Below are positions 16,777 to 26,851 of a stretch of 64,000 nt of DNA, piece by piece (positions within the stretch are counted from its first letter, which is position 1; each line of letters begins with the position of its first letter). The position numbers and the translations under genes were made by a program. The DNA lies in assembly GCA_964473555.1 (NCBI GenBank), contig CAYYPL010000002.1, forward strand, positions 372,001 through 436,000, written 5' to 3'. The notes below the pieces were generated by a model, which saw only the letters and a list, made by a program, of their open reading frames with translations, did no database searches and was not told the origin of the DNA. Source of the DNA: UBA11400 sp964473555 (GTDB lineage: Bacteria > Bacteroidota > Rhodothermia > Balneolales > HLUCCA01).

Positions 16777-19700
16777 ATGCTTGAATTCCTGTACATAGCA
16801 TGGAGATATCTGACGCGAGCGATTGCAATTATCGCGTTCTTCATGCTCATGTCGGTGATAGTGGCATTTGGCTGGCTTCAACTACCCTATGCCAAGTCAT
16901 ATTTCATCCAAACTGTAGAGAGTAGTTTTGAAAATCGATACCACGGTACATTGTCGATTGGATCTTTAGGAGGGTTACTTCCATTCAGTGTCACGCTGTA
17001 TGATGTTTCTGCGGTCTGGCAAGAAGAGGGATACCAGCCCGACACGCTGATATCGGTCAGCAAAATTGATCTTTCCATTAATCCCTTTGAGCTTATCTCC
17101 AATCGCCTGAATGTTCAATCTCTGATCATTTCCGACCCGGTAGTCGCTGTCAAGTATGATCCTGACAACAGGTTTGTGACAATAAACCGACTTTTTCAAC
17201 AAAGGGAATCTACCCGAGAACAACCCGAGCCTGTAGCAAGGAAAATCTCAATACTTGCACCTTTATTCAGTGTTGAAAATGGGGTTGTATCCATTGAGCT
17301 CAAAGACAGTTCATCAATTCAGACAATAAATATATCTGGTATCCAACTCAGTTCATTTCTTGAGATTTCAGATGAATTTCAATTTGTGGATGTTCAGTAT
17401 CTACTGGCCAATGTTGACCAACTGAATGAACCGTTTTTACAGCTTAAGGGCCAATTGTTCCACGACTCTAATTTTCTGGAATTCAATGGATTCCGACTTT
17501 GGAATGGAACCAATACGATGGGTCTGAATGGAGAGATAAAAAACCTCGATCTGTTCAATCCACAGCTTGCCGAGCAATTGAACAAGGCTACCTATAGTTT
17601 AAGTATTGACTCCTCGCTCGTAATGCTGAACGAGTATAGCCATTTATTTTCAGAACTAAGTAATTTTGACCATTCGTTGAGTCTAAGCTCCAGGATCAAT
17701 GGTAGTACTGATGTTCTTGAAGTGGATCGTTTCGAAATGACTTATGGACAAAGTGGGGTCCAATTTGTGGGTGAACTTACCCAGATTTTAGATTCGAACA
17801 GCTTCACTTATGTCGCGGATGTCAGAAATCTGGTAGTAAACGCTGAAGAGATCCGCGATTTTATTCCTGACTGGGACAATCGTCTCCAATTTTTGGACAG
17901 AGTTACCAGCAGTGGCCGCCTTTCAGGTAGTGTCAATCAGAGTGTAATCGATATGCGAATGGAAAGCGGTACAACTTATCTGAAGATTGATGGGGATATC
18001 CACTGGGGTCAGCTTCCAACCTATGTGGTGCAATTACAAACGAAAGACTTTGATTTCAGTCAGCTGGATACTGCTTTCTTTCCAGCATCCCGTATTACAT
18101 CAACGATCTCACTTGATGGCAGGGGACTCGATTACGACACAATGGCTTCGAACCTTGTATTTCGTGTAGTAGATTCGCAAATAGGTGAGTACTCCATCGA
18201 AAAACTTGATCTTGATGGAAGATATGAGAGCAGAAACCTCAGTGGGGAAATCCTGTTCACAGACGGTAGTGCACAGCTTAGAGGTGAATTGACCGCATCA
18301 ATTCGGGATCAGATTGTCTGGTCGCTAACGGGTATGTTTGAACGTGTTAATCTAAGTGAATACCTACCTGATGATTATGTTGCCCAAACGGATCTTGATT
18401 TTGTGGTAAACCTTCAGGCAACAGGTGTTAATCCGGATAGCCTGACTGGCAGAGTAAATCTGGATGTGACCAAAGCTATCGTCGATGGTGATACACTAAA
18501 TCCACACCAATTTTACGCCGACTTGTTTGAAATTGAGAACAGTCAGCGTGAACTACGCTTTACTTCAACGCTGTTCGATTTTAACCTTAGAGGTAACCTG
18601 AATGCTGCTTTAATGGATGAAATGGGAACGTACTGGTTTGATTATATTTCAACCCGGTCAAATCAGGAGTATTTCCTGAAAGAACCCTCAACACCATTCG
18701 TTGCAGCTGCCTCATCATCTACGAATCATATAGAGTCTGATGTACTCGATCTGATTTTTGATTTTCAGGTGAAAGATGCCTCTTTGGCCAAAAAATACCT
18801 CCCCAAAATCCCAAATCTCGAGTCTGATCTTCGTGGTGAAGGCGCCGTTCAGGCTACCAAACAACGTATATTATTAAATTCATTCTTTGAAGGTTCTTCA
18901 CTGACCTTGGGTAATACTACGCTTGGGTCCTACTCGGTAGTCAGTACCCTGAGCCTTCAGCACAGCAAAAGGCTCAGGGAATTCTCGATTATCGATCTGG
19001 TCGTGGGGGCCAGGGATTTCAAAAATCCATCTATCAGTATGAAAGATATTCATCTTACTGCCTCCATCAATGCAGATTCAGCGCGTGTGAGTACCAAAAT
19101 AGGCAAGGTGGGCCAGGCTGATTATGGGGGCAATGCACTTATGGATATCAGATTAACAGACTCAGCCATAAAGGCTACGATCAATGAGCTCAATCTCGGA
19201 AACAATAATTACCTTTGGAAGCTATTGAATCCAGCAGGACTCACGTATAATCAAGATATGAGTCTGCAATTCAATGATTTCAGCCTGGTTAACAAGAACC
19301 AGAGTCTTACATTGAGAGGCCGTTATTCATCTGAACCTGAAGATAGCTTACATATTGACATCACTTCATTGGATCTGGCCACTATTTCGGACCTTGTTGA
19401 AGGTAGAAGTACGTTTGCAGGAACTCTGAATGGTTCCTTCGAGACCAGAACACTTCTCGCAGATCCTGTGATATCCGGATTTTTCGATGTCGACCATTTG
19501 AAAATTGATGATAGAACAATCGGGGATGTACATTTTACCAGTGACTTCAATCCAATCAGGAATCGTTTTGAAGTTGATATGCACGTGTTCACTGATCCCT
19601 CTAAATATGGGGATTACCTTTCCGGCAATTATGATATTGGTCAGGATATCAGGCTCAAAGGCTGGTTCAATGCTCCGGATAATCCAAGTGCTGCCGATAC

Positions 19701-21378
19701 CTTGTATTATTTTGATGTGGATCTGAAGCAAATAGACGGGTGGATCGTGACTCCCATCGTTCCATCCATTTTTGAAAGTACTCAGGGTTCCGCTTCCGGA
19801 TATGGGTATATCTGGGGTACATCAGATGACATTGACTTTCATGCCCTATTGGATGTCAAGGAAATACAGGCGGTTCCCACATTTCTGCTGGTAAATTATG
19901 CACTTTCTGGTACGTTGGAACTGGACCGGCACGATGGGGTCACATTTGACAAAATTGATATAAGAGATTCAGGATCCGGTACGGGCGTTTTGACCGGGAA
20001 TATCGGTTTCAATGACTTTCAGGACGAGCGGCCATTCAATCTGGAGATGACTTTAAATCAGTTAGAGTTTCTGAACAATAGCTTTGACCCGGATATTCCA
20101 TTCTATGGAAGGGTATTTGGAAGCGGAAGAATCAGTCTAACGGGTTCCAATCAAGCTCCATTCCTCCGTACCATAACCCCAATTACAACGACATCCACCT
20201 CCAGATTGTCAATCCCTCTTCTGGATGAGACCTCCGTGGAAGAGCAAGCTCGATTTATTGAATTTGTCAGAAGCTTCTCGGATCTGAACAGCCCTGAAAC
20301 CAGACAAGTACTGGAACAACCACTCCAGGCTCAAGGTAATCGATTTATGGAAATCGTGACTATGGACCTTCAGTTCATGGCTCCGATAAACTCTTCCGTA
20401 CAGTTGGTATTTGATCCATTGACCGGTGAAATTCTGAATGCACAGGGCAGTGGACGTATCCGAATTACTCTCGAAGATCAAAATTTTCAAATGTTCGGTA
20501 GTTTAAATGTTAACAGCGGAGAATATGTGTTTGTGGGTGGGGATATCTTTGTACGCCGATTTCAACTGAGGAGCGGCGGGACGATACGATGGGAGGGTGA
20601 TCCGGCTAATGCATCATTGAACATTACCACTGCATACAGGACCCGCCCCAATATCGGTGTGCTTTCACCAGCGCTCAGAGATCAGCAACTCCGAATTCCC
20701 GTGGATTTGATGCTAGTCATTACCGGTACCATCGAGTCTATTGAGAATAATTTCTATTTTGAATTCCCCAATGCGACAGATGTCTCTCAGAATGCTTCGA
20801 CCCTATCCATACTGAATAGCGAAGATCAAAAACTGATACAGGCTACAAGCTTGTTGTTTACCGGGGGTTTTATCCCCGTTGGGGTAGCCGGTGAAGGGCA
20901 GACCGGTGAATTGGGGGCCTCCTTACAGGCCCGAGCTGGTCAGGTAGGTTTATCTCAGTTGTTATCCAATCAGATTAATGCCATATTGAACAGCAGTCTG
21001 AGCAATCTGGATATCGATTTGAACCTGACAGGATTTGATCAGGCTGATATTGGAGTTGCTTTACGTTTGTTTAACGATCGATTGATCCTCAGAGGGGAGA
21101 GTCAATATTCATCGGCAGCTGAAACAGGTGCAGAAACCACTGTAGGCGATCTGGGTATCACCTACAGAATCAATAGAGCTTTGTCGGTTGAGGTATTTCA
21201 CAGGAGGGATCCCACCTTAAGATCGATTGTCGGGAATCAAACTCAGGTTGAAAGCATCAACGGCGTTGGCTTGGAAGCCCAGATACAGTTCAATACCTGG
21301 GCGGAATTCAGAAATAGAATCTGGGTACAGATCAGAAGATTTTTCGGGATCCACGACGATCATGACGAATCTGTATAA
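16777..21378 (+). CDS. tamB: TamB-family outer-membrane lipid/protein transport protein
   Basis: A 1533-residue AsmA-like giant of the TamB/DUF490 family. It has a single N-terminal membrane anchor (IAIIAFFMLMSVIVAFGW), a very long repetitive beta-strand region forming a periplasm-spanning groove, and the conserved TamB C-terminal domain from about residue 1200 (LEDQNFQMFGSLNVNSGEYV, then GGDIFVRRFQLRSGGTIRW). TamB-type proteins move phospholipids and assist barrel assembly between the two membranes, usually with a TamA barrel. No TamA lies next to it, but a BamA-like fusion is two genes downstream. The ATG at 16777 follows a TTG at 16774; either could be used. Confidence 0.88.
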   Translation: MLEFLYIAWRYLTRAIAIIAFFMLMSVIVAFGWLQLPYAKSYFIQTVESSFENRYHGTLSIGSLGGLLPFSVTLYDVSAVWQEEGYQPDTLISVSKIDLSINPFELISNRLNVQSLIISDPVVAVKYDPDNRFVTINRLFQQRESTREQPEPVARKISILAPLFSVENGVVSIELKDSSSIQTINISGIQLSSFLEISDEFQFVDVQYLLANVDQLNEPFLQLKGQLFHDSNFLEFNGFRLWNGTNTMGLNGEIKNLDLFNPQLAEQLNKATYSLSIDSSLVMLNEYSHLFSELSNFDHSLSLSSRINGSTDVLEVDRFEMTYGQSGVQFVGELTQILDSNSFTYVADVRNLVVNAEEIRDFIPDWDNRLQFLDRVTSSGRLSGSVNQSVIDMRMESGTTYLKIDGDIHWGQLPTYVVQLQTKDFDFSQLDTAFFPASRITSTISLDGRGLDYDTMASNLVFRVVDSQIGEYSIEKLDLDGRYESRNLSGEILFTDGSAQLRGELTASIRDQIVWSLTGMFERVNLSEYLPDDYVAQTDLDFVVNLQATGVNPDSLTGRVNLDVTKAIVDGDTLNPHQFYADLFEIENSQRELRFTSTLFDFNLRGNLNAALMDEMGTYWFDYISTRSNQEYFLKEPSTPFVAAASSSTNHIESDVLDLIFDFQVKDASLAKKYLPKIPNLESDLRGEGAVQATKQRILLNSFFEGSSLTLGNTTLGSYSVVSTLSLQHSKRLREFSIIDLVVGARDFKNPSISMKDIHLTASINADSARVSTKIGKVGQADYGGNALMDIRLTDSAIKATINELNLGNNNYLWKLLNPAGLTYNQDMSLQFNDFSLVNKNQSLTLRGRYSSEPEDSLHIDITSLDLATISDLVEGRSTFAGTLNGSFETRTLLADPVISGFFDVDHLKIDDRTIGDVHFTSDFNPIRNRFEVDMHVFTDPSKYGDYLSGNYDIGQDIRLKGWFNAPDNPSAADTLYYFDVDLKQIDGWIVTPIVPSIFESTQGSASGYGYIWGTSDDIDFHALLDVKEIQAVPTFLLVNYALSGTLELDRHDGVTFDKIDIRDSGSGTGVLTGNIGFNDFQDERPFNLEMTLNQLEFLNNSFDPDIPFYGRVFGSGRISLTGSNQAPFLRTITPITTTSTSRLSIPLLDETSVEEQARFIEFVRSFSDLNSPETRQVLEQPLQAQGNRFMEIVTMDLQFMAPINSSVQLVFDPLTGEILNAQGSGRIRITLEDQNFQMFGSLNVNSGEYVFVGGDIFVRRFQLRSGGTIRWEGDPANASLNITTAYRTRPNIGVLSPALRDQQLRIPVDLMLVITGTIESIENNFYFEFPNATDVSQNASTLSILNSEDQKLIQATSLLFTGGFIPVGVAGEGQTGELGASLQARAGQVGLSQLLSNQINAILNSSLSNLDIDLNLTGFDQADIGVALRLFNDRLILRGESQYSSAAETGAETTVGDLGITYRINRALSVEVFHRRDPTLRSIVGNQTQVESINGVGLEAQIQFNTWAEFRNRIWVQIRRFFGIHDDHDESV

Positions 21379-21403
21379 ATTTTAAACACCTTTTAGGAGA
21401 ACT

Positions 21404-23557
21404 ATGGCTAAAAAAGGCATGAGTAGTCTGGAAAAACTCATCATTGAATTTCTTGACCACTACCCCGACATGTTTATTCCTGTCGATTTAATTGCTACAG
21501 CCCTGAAAATGCATGATGCCAGAGATATGAAACGTCTGAACAAATCAATCCAGAAAATGATCGTGCGTCAACAGCTTAAGGTAAACAAGTCCGGTCACGT
21601 CAAACCCTCCGTAAACGAACACGATTCGTCTTTGCTGGAGGGGATACTACAGGTAAACAGATACGGAACAGGTTTTGTTACAGTGGATGGGCAGGAACAA
21701 GATATTCGTATTCCATCTAAACGAATGGGCGTAGCTTTGCCTGGCGACTTGGTGCGTCTTCAACTCATTGGACGCTCACGCTCAGATAACCGACAGGAGG
21801 GAAGAATTACAGAGGTGAAACGGCGGGCCAGCAGAATTTTCGTGGGGACCATGGTTCGCGAAAAATCGGGTTCATGTTATATCGTTCCGGACGAAAAATC
21901 TGCCCAGACTGACTTTTTTGTCCACCCCGACAATACACTCGGTGCTTCAACTAATGACAAAGTAGTCTTCAGACTTATCGACTGGATTCATCCTAAAACA
22001 TTACCGGAAGCCAGAGTGATTGAAAATCTGGGCAATAAACAGACAAATGATGCCGCTGTACTTTCGATTCTGGCTGAAAATCAAATTGTTAGTACTTTTC
22101 CCAAGTCAGTGGATGAATTTGCAGAGAAAATAGCCGTTCAGATTCCTAAATCTGAGTACAACCGACGACTTGATATTCGCGATAAGGTCGTATTCACCAT
22201 TGACCCGATCGATGCCAAGGATTTCGACGATGCGTTAAGCATCGAGATGCTGGAAAATGGCAATTACTATTTAGGGGTGCATATTGCCGATGTTACGCAC
22301 TATATGCAGCCAGAAACGGTTTTAGATAAAGAGGCTCTGGAGCGCGGGACCAGTGTTTATCTGGTCGACAGGGTGATACCCATGTTGCCCGAGTCTTTGA
22401 GTAACGGCGTATGTAGTTTGCGTCCGAATGAAGAGAAACTGTGTTATTCTTGTTTTATGGAGGTTACAGATGATGGGAATGTAATTAACTATGACATCCG
22501 TGAAACGATCATCTTCTCAAAATTCAGATTTACCTATGAACAGGCTCAGGAAGTGATCGACGGGAAAACGCATGAATTTTCCAGTGACATGAAACTGCTT
22601 CATAAGCTGTCCAAAATGCTCACTCAGAAACGGTTCATGCACGGAGCCATGGATTTCGATACACCCGAACCTCGATTCGAACTTGATGAAAAAGGTCATC
22701 CATTATCAGTGGTAATTAAACCGAGGTTGGATGCCCATCGACTGGTAGAGGAGTGTATGCTGCTTGCAAATAAAACAGTATCCATTCATATCGAAAATCT
22801 CAGGAATAATGCTCCGAAGTCCAAAACCAGAGATAAAAATCTCTTTCCTTTTATTTATCGGGTTCACGATAAGCCGGATCCCGATAAATTGATGAACATC
22901 GGAGAAATGGTCGGTCCGATTGGAATTACGTTCAAGCCAAATCCTGCTAAAATAACTTCAAAGGTAATCAATGAATTACTCGAAGCGATCAAAAACCACC
23001 CTCTCCAAAACACGATAAACGAATTGGTACTTCGTGCAATGGCAAAAGCGGTTTACAGCCCCAAGAACATTGGTCATTTTGGACTACATTTCAAGCATTA
23101 TACACACTTCACCAGTCCAATCAGACGCTATCCGGATGTGATGGTTCATCGTTTGTTAAAAGGCTATGCAGCGGGCATTCCCAGCTATAGATACACTGAT
23201 CTTGAAGAACTTGGTTTTCATTGCAGTGAGCGCGAGAAGATGGCTGTAAATGCTGAAAGAGACTCGATCAAACTCAAGCAGGTCGAGTACATGTCAGATC
23301 GTATCGGTCAGTCGTTCGATGGCACGATAAGTGGAGTCTCCGACAAAGGTATATTTGTTGTGCTAAAAGAGGTGTATTGCGAAGGATTAGTCCGAATCAC
23401 CGATCTGAATGACGATTACTATATCTATGAGGCCACGCGACATGTTTTGAGAGGCCGGACTCGCGGGAGAACCTATCAATTGGGAGCGGCAATCCGAGTA
23501 AAAGTTTTTTCAACCAATCTGGAACAAAGAACCATAGATTTTGTTTTATCTAAGTGA
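21404..23557 (+). CDS. rnr: Ribonuclease R
   Basis: A 717-residue 3'-5' exoribonuclease of the RNB family. Order: winged-helix-like N-terminus, cold-shock domains (about 65-220), RNB catalytic domain with the Asp cluster in DPIDAKDFDDALS (about 266-278), the conserved HFTSPIRRYPDVMVHRLL, and a C-terminal S1 domain (about 640-717). It degrades structured RNA and participates in rRNA and tmRNA-linked decay. An AGGAG sits 4 bases before the ATG. It lies 25 bases after tamB and is probably the end of that transcript or has its own promoter. Confidence 0.95.
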   Translation: MAKKGMSSLEKLIIEFLDHYPDMFIPVDLIATALKMHDARDMKRLNKSIQKMIVRQQLKVNKSGHVKPSVNEHDSSLLEGILQVNRYGTGFVTVDGQEQDIRIPSKRMGVALPGDLVRLQLIGRSRSDNRQEGRITEVKRRASRIFVGTMVREKSGSCYIVPDEKSAQTDFFVHPDNTLGASTNDKVVFRLIDWIHPKTLPEARVIENLGNKQTNDAAVLSILAENQIVSTFPKSVDEFAEKIAVQIPKSEYNRRLDIRDKVVFTIDPIDAKDFDDALSIEMLENGNYYLGVHIADVTHYMQPETVLDKEALERGTSVYLVDRVIPMLPESLSNGVCSLRPNEEKLCYSCFMEVTDDGNVINYDIRETIIFSKFRFTYEQAQEVIDGKTHEFSSDMKLLHKLSKMLTQKRFMHGAMDFDTPEPRFELDEKGHPLSVVIKPRLDAHRLVEECMLLANKTVSIHIENLRNNAPKSKTRDKNLFPFIYRVHDKPDPDKLMNIGEMVGPIGITFKPNPAKITSKVINELLEAIKNHPLQNTINELVLRAMAKAVYSPKNIGHFGLHFKHYTHFTSPIRRYPDVMVHRLLKGYAAGIPSYRYTDLEELGFHCSEREKMAVNAERDSIKLKQVEYMSDRIGQSFDGTISGVSDKGIFVVLKEVYCEGLVRITDLNDDYYIYEATRHVLRGRTRGRTYQLGAAIRVKVFSTNLEQRTIDFVLSK

Positions 23558-23604
23558 TTCTGCTCTACGCTAAATTCAAACCTTCAACGTTCTACGTTCA
23601 TTAG

Positions 23605-26600
23605 ATGAACTCACTTCATATCAATATGAAATCAAGAACCCTATTTACAATTCTGGCCACCTTGCTGATTGTTGTGATCAGTTCACCGGTCCATGCTCAA
23701 TTTTCTTTCGGTAAAAACCGTGTCCAGTATCATACATTTGACTGGCGCTTTATACAGTCCGATCACTTTGATATCTATTATTATGATGCGGAGAATTATT
23801 ATCTGGCAGAATTCGCTTCCTATGCACTTGAAGGGGCCTATCAGCAGCTTATGGACGACTTTCAGCATGAGATTACAGACCGGATTCAGGTGATTTTATA
23901 CGCGTCACACTCGGAGTTTTCTGAGACCAACGTGGTCCCATTACCCATAGACGCACAGGGCATAGGCGGGGTAACGGACAAGTACAAAAACAGGATCACC
24001 ATGCCTTTCCAGGGCGACTATGCCGAGTTCCGCAGAGTGCTGCAACATGAGTTAGTCCATGCGGTGTTTAATGATATGTTCTATGGAGGTACGGTACAGT
24101 CAATCGTTCAAAACAACATTCAACTGGTCTTTCCTTTGTGGTTTGAAGAAGGATTGGCCGAATTCATGGCCCTGGGTTGGGACTCAAACACCGATATGTT
24201 CATGCGTGATGCAACCATGAATACTTATCTTCCTCCACTTCAACAGCTTGGTGGGTATTTTGCTTACAGAGGGGGACAGTCGTTCTGGTTTTTTGTTTCC
24301 GAAGAATATGGCAGGGAAAAGGTAGGTGAGATTCTACAGCGTATTAAGTCAACGCGTAGTGTTGAAGCCGGGCTCAGACAATCGCTTGGTCTGGATCTTA
24401 GCGATCTCTCCGATAGATGGTTAGACTGGTTACGTAAGCGCTATTTCCCTGAGATAACGAATCGTGAATCCCTGCGTGAAATCAGTTCCCAAATAACAGA
24501 AAAGGAACTGGAAGGCGCCTACAATACCAGCCCTGCAATTTCACCACAGGGTGATAAAATCGCTCTGATCACAAATAAAAGAGGATATTTTGATGTTGTG
24601 GTGCTTAACTCTTTCGATGGAAGAATCCTGAAAACGCTCATTCGAGGTGAAGACAACGTGAACTTCGAAGAACTCAATATTCTTCGCCCAAATTTGGGGT
24701 GGTCGCCAGATGGTAAGTATGTTGTTCTGTCAACCCGTTCTGATGGTCGCAATGATGTGACATTGGTGAACTATGAAACGGGAGATGTAGAAAAATTGGT
24801 GTTTCCAGAACTAAATTCAGTTGGAAGTGTGGCCTGGTCGCCTGATGGTACGAAGATCGCTTTTGACGCTACCGATGGAGCACTAGTGGGCATTTATGCG
24901 TACGATTTGAATTTAAAGAGACTCTATTCTTTGACCGATGACGTGTTTAGTGATCGCGAGCCAGCCTGGGATGTGAATTCGGAATACGTTTACTTTGTAT
25001 CTGATCGCGGAAACAGAACCAAAGTGGGCACTTACAAACAAAATTTCAGTATGCTGTTGAACCCTTCACTCAACCAGACCGATATCTACCGGATCAGAAT
25101 AGGCGATCGTGAAGCACAACGGGTAACACGTACAGACGGCTTTTCGGAAACACGTCCCCAATTGATCATGAACAACAAAATGTTCTTTATTTCAGATGAA
25201 AATGGAATACAGAATGTCTATGTGAAAGATCTTCAGAGCATGGAGGTTGCTGCAGTGACCGATTTACTCAGTGGTGTAATGCAGATGTCGGTTAGCCGTG
25301 ATGGTACCCGAATGGCTATAAACACGATAAATAAAGGGTATATCGATATTTTTCTGGTCCAGAATCCACTGAATAGACTGAAGACCGAGCCACTGGTTAC
25401 CAACAACTGGGCGGTTTTCAGGGCACAGGTAGAGGACACAAAACGTGTACCTGGGATACAGTTTTCCCGAAGTCTGGTCAACCGGGATCTGCTTGAATTC
25501 GGACTTCAAGACATCACACCTGCTGCTGATCCTGACTTAGCCGTACTCACTTTTCAGGATACCGTAAAGGTAGTTGAACCGGTCACCCAAAATTCTCAGT
25601 TCGATTTCAGAAATTACGTTTTTGGCGATCTCACGGACCCGGAAACCGGTGAACCCATGGTAACCGATGTGTTCAAGTTGTCAGATACCAGATTAGACGA
25701 TGGGCGATACATTCCTAAAAAGTATAGACTCACATTTACGCCAGACTTTACCTACGCTGGAGGTGCATTATCCACAGGGTATGGTGTTTTCGCCCTAACA
25801 CAGTTGGTATTCTCCGATCTACTTGGAGACCATCAGATTGGACTTGCCTCAAACCTGGTGTTTGATTTGCGTAATTCTGATTATGTACTGTCCTATGGGT
25901 ACTTCAAAAATCGAACCAATTTACTGTTAAACTATTTCCACACCTCCAGGAACTTCCAATATTTTACCGGAGAAATTGTCAGATTCAGATACTATGGTGG
26001 TGGAGTGACGTTTTCAAGACCATTTAACAAGTTTGAGAGATTCGACTATGGGGCCAGTTTTATTACCATCTCGCGTGATTTCAGCAATATCCTGAATTCA
26101 AACCGTGAAAATGAAAAAGGATACTTCCTTTATCCACAGCTTACCTATACCAAAGACGTAACCCTGTCTGGATTCCTGGCACCCAGAGGTGGCAGACGCT
26201 ACGCGATAAGCCTGGCAGGAAGCCCACCTATCGGTAGCGATGTGCTTCAATTTGCATCATTGAATGGAGACATACGGCAGTATTTTGGCTTCCTGAACGG
26301 AATGTATACCTTTGCTTTCCGAGCATCCGGAGCAGCATCGGTAGGGCGTGACAGCCAGACCTTTTTCTTGGGTGGGATAGATAACTGGATTAATTATTCG
26401 TGGGCTGGTGGGGAACTCCCGATTGACCGTCTTGAGGATATATTCTTCACTTTGCCAGCAATTCCATTACGAGGGCATCTGTATAATGCCGTGAACGGCG
26501 ATAAATTTGCACTGTTCAACGCTGAATTCAGATTTCCTTTGGTAGCAGCGTTACTTCCCGGACCAATACCAATTCTGCCACTATATAACATCACCGGAAA

Positions 26601-26781
26601 TGCCTTTTTTGATGTTGGAACCGCCTGGCAGGGGAATCAGCGACAAGATATACTGGCTGGTGCCGGATTCGGACTGAGAACCATATTGCTAGGTCTACCT
26701 TTCAGATGGGACATTGGTTGGCCATACGATGGTAGTTTTGGTCGACGGGTTCATTATTTTAGTATTGGACTCGACTTCTAG
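23605..26781 (+). CDS. Gluzincin-like peptidase/beta-propeller/outer-membrane barrel fusion protein
   Basis: A 1058-residue three-part envelope protein. A signal peptide (ending SPVHAQ, about residue 32) precedes a peptidase-MA-like domain with the zinc motif HELVH (148-152) and the downstream WFEEGLAEF (179-187) expected for a gluzincin third ligand. Residues about 300-600 hold six WD40/TolB-like blades (GWSPDGKYVV, AWSPDGTKIAF, PAWDVNSEYVYFVSDRG). From about 690 the chain is an Omp85/BamA-type barrel ending in an aromatic C-terminus (HYFSIGLDF). It is probably an outer-membrane barrel carrying a large periplasmic region. Whether the protease is active and what passes the barrel is unknown. 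Related architectures are annotated in FCB genomes as surface antigen or BamA/TamA family. Confidence 0.82.
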   Translation: MNSLHINMKSRTLFTILATLLIVVISSPVHAQFSFGKNRVQYHTFDWRFIQSDHFDIYYYDAENYYLAEFASYALEGAYQQLMDDFQHEITDRIQVILYASHSEFSETNVVPLPIDAQGIGGVTDKYKNRITMPFQGDYAEFRRVLQHELVHAVFNDMFYGGTVQSIVQNNIQLVFPLWFEEGLAEFMALGWDSNTDMFMRDATMNTYLPPLQQLGGYFAYRGGQSFWFFVSEEYGREKVGEILQRIKSTRSVEAGLRQSLGLDLSDLSDRWLDWLRKRYFPEITNRESLREISSQITEKELEGAYNTSPAISPQGDKIALITNKRGYFDVVVLNSFDGRILKTLIRGEDNVNFEELNILRPNLGWSPDGKYVVLSTRSDGRNDVTLVNYETGDVEKLVFPELNSVGSVAWSPDGTKIAFDATDGALVGIYAYDLNLKRLYSLTDDVFSDREPAWDVNSEYVYFVSDRGNRTKVGTYKQNFSMLLNPSLNQTDIYRIRIGDREAQRVTRTDGFSETRPQLIMNNKMFFISDENGIQNVYVKDLQSMEVAAVTDLLSGVMQMSVSRDGTRMAINTINKGYIDIFLVQNPLNRLKTEPLVTNNWAVFRAQVEDTKRVPGIQFSRSLVNRDLLEFGLQDITPAADPDLAVLTFQDTVKVVEPVTQNSQFDFRNYVFGDLTDPETGEPMVTDVFKLSDTRLDDGRYIPKKYRLTFTPDFTYAGGALSTGYGVFALTQLVFSDLLGDHQIGLASNLVFDLRNSDYVLSYGYFKNRTNLLLNYFHTSRNFQYFTGEIVRFRYYGGGVTFSRPFNKFERFDYGASFITISRDFSNILNSNRENEKGYFLYPQLTYTKDVTLSGFLAPRGGRRYAISLAGSPPIGSDVLQFASLNGDIRQYFGFLNGMYTFAFRASGAASVGRDSQTFFLGGIDNWINYSWAGGELPIDRLEDIFFTLPAIPLRGHLYNAVNGDKFALFNAEFRFPLVAALLPGPIPILPLYNITGNAFFDVGTAWQGNQRQDILAGAGFGLRTILLGLPFRWDIGWPYDGSFGRRVHYFSIGLDF

Positions 26782-26790
26782 CATCATCAA

Positions 26791-26839
26791 TCACACGGTG
26801 CGCGGGATAAACGCTACATATAGAGTTTATCCCGTGTGA
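26791..26839. terminator. Long bidirectional terminator hairpin
   Basis: TCACAC (26791-26796) plus GGGATAAAC (26804-26812) pairs with GTTTATCCCGTGTGA (26825-26839): a 15-bp stem with a 7-base bulge in the left arm and a 12-base loop. It sits in the 70-base gap between converging genes. No strong T-run follows, so it may act on both strands as a stem-stabilised end. Confidence 0.6.
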
Positions 26840-26851
26840 GTTGGATCGATA

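Noticed and set aside
19366..19731. 121-codon minus-strand ORF inside tamB
   Set aside because: Antisense shadow; TamB is continuous on the plus strand through this region.
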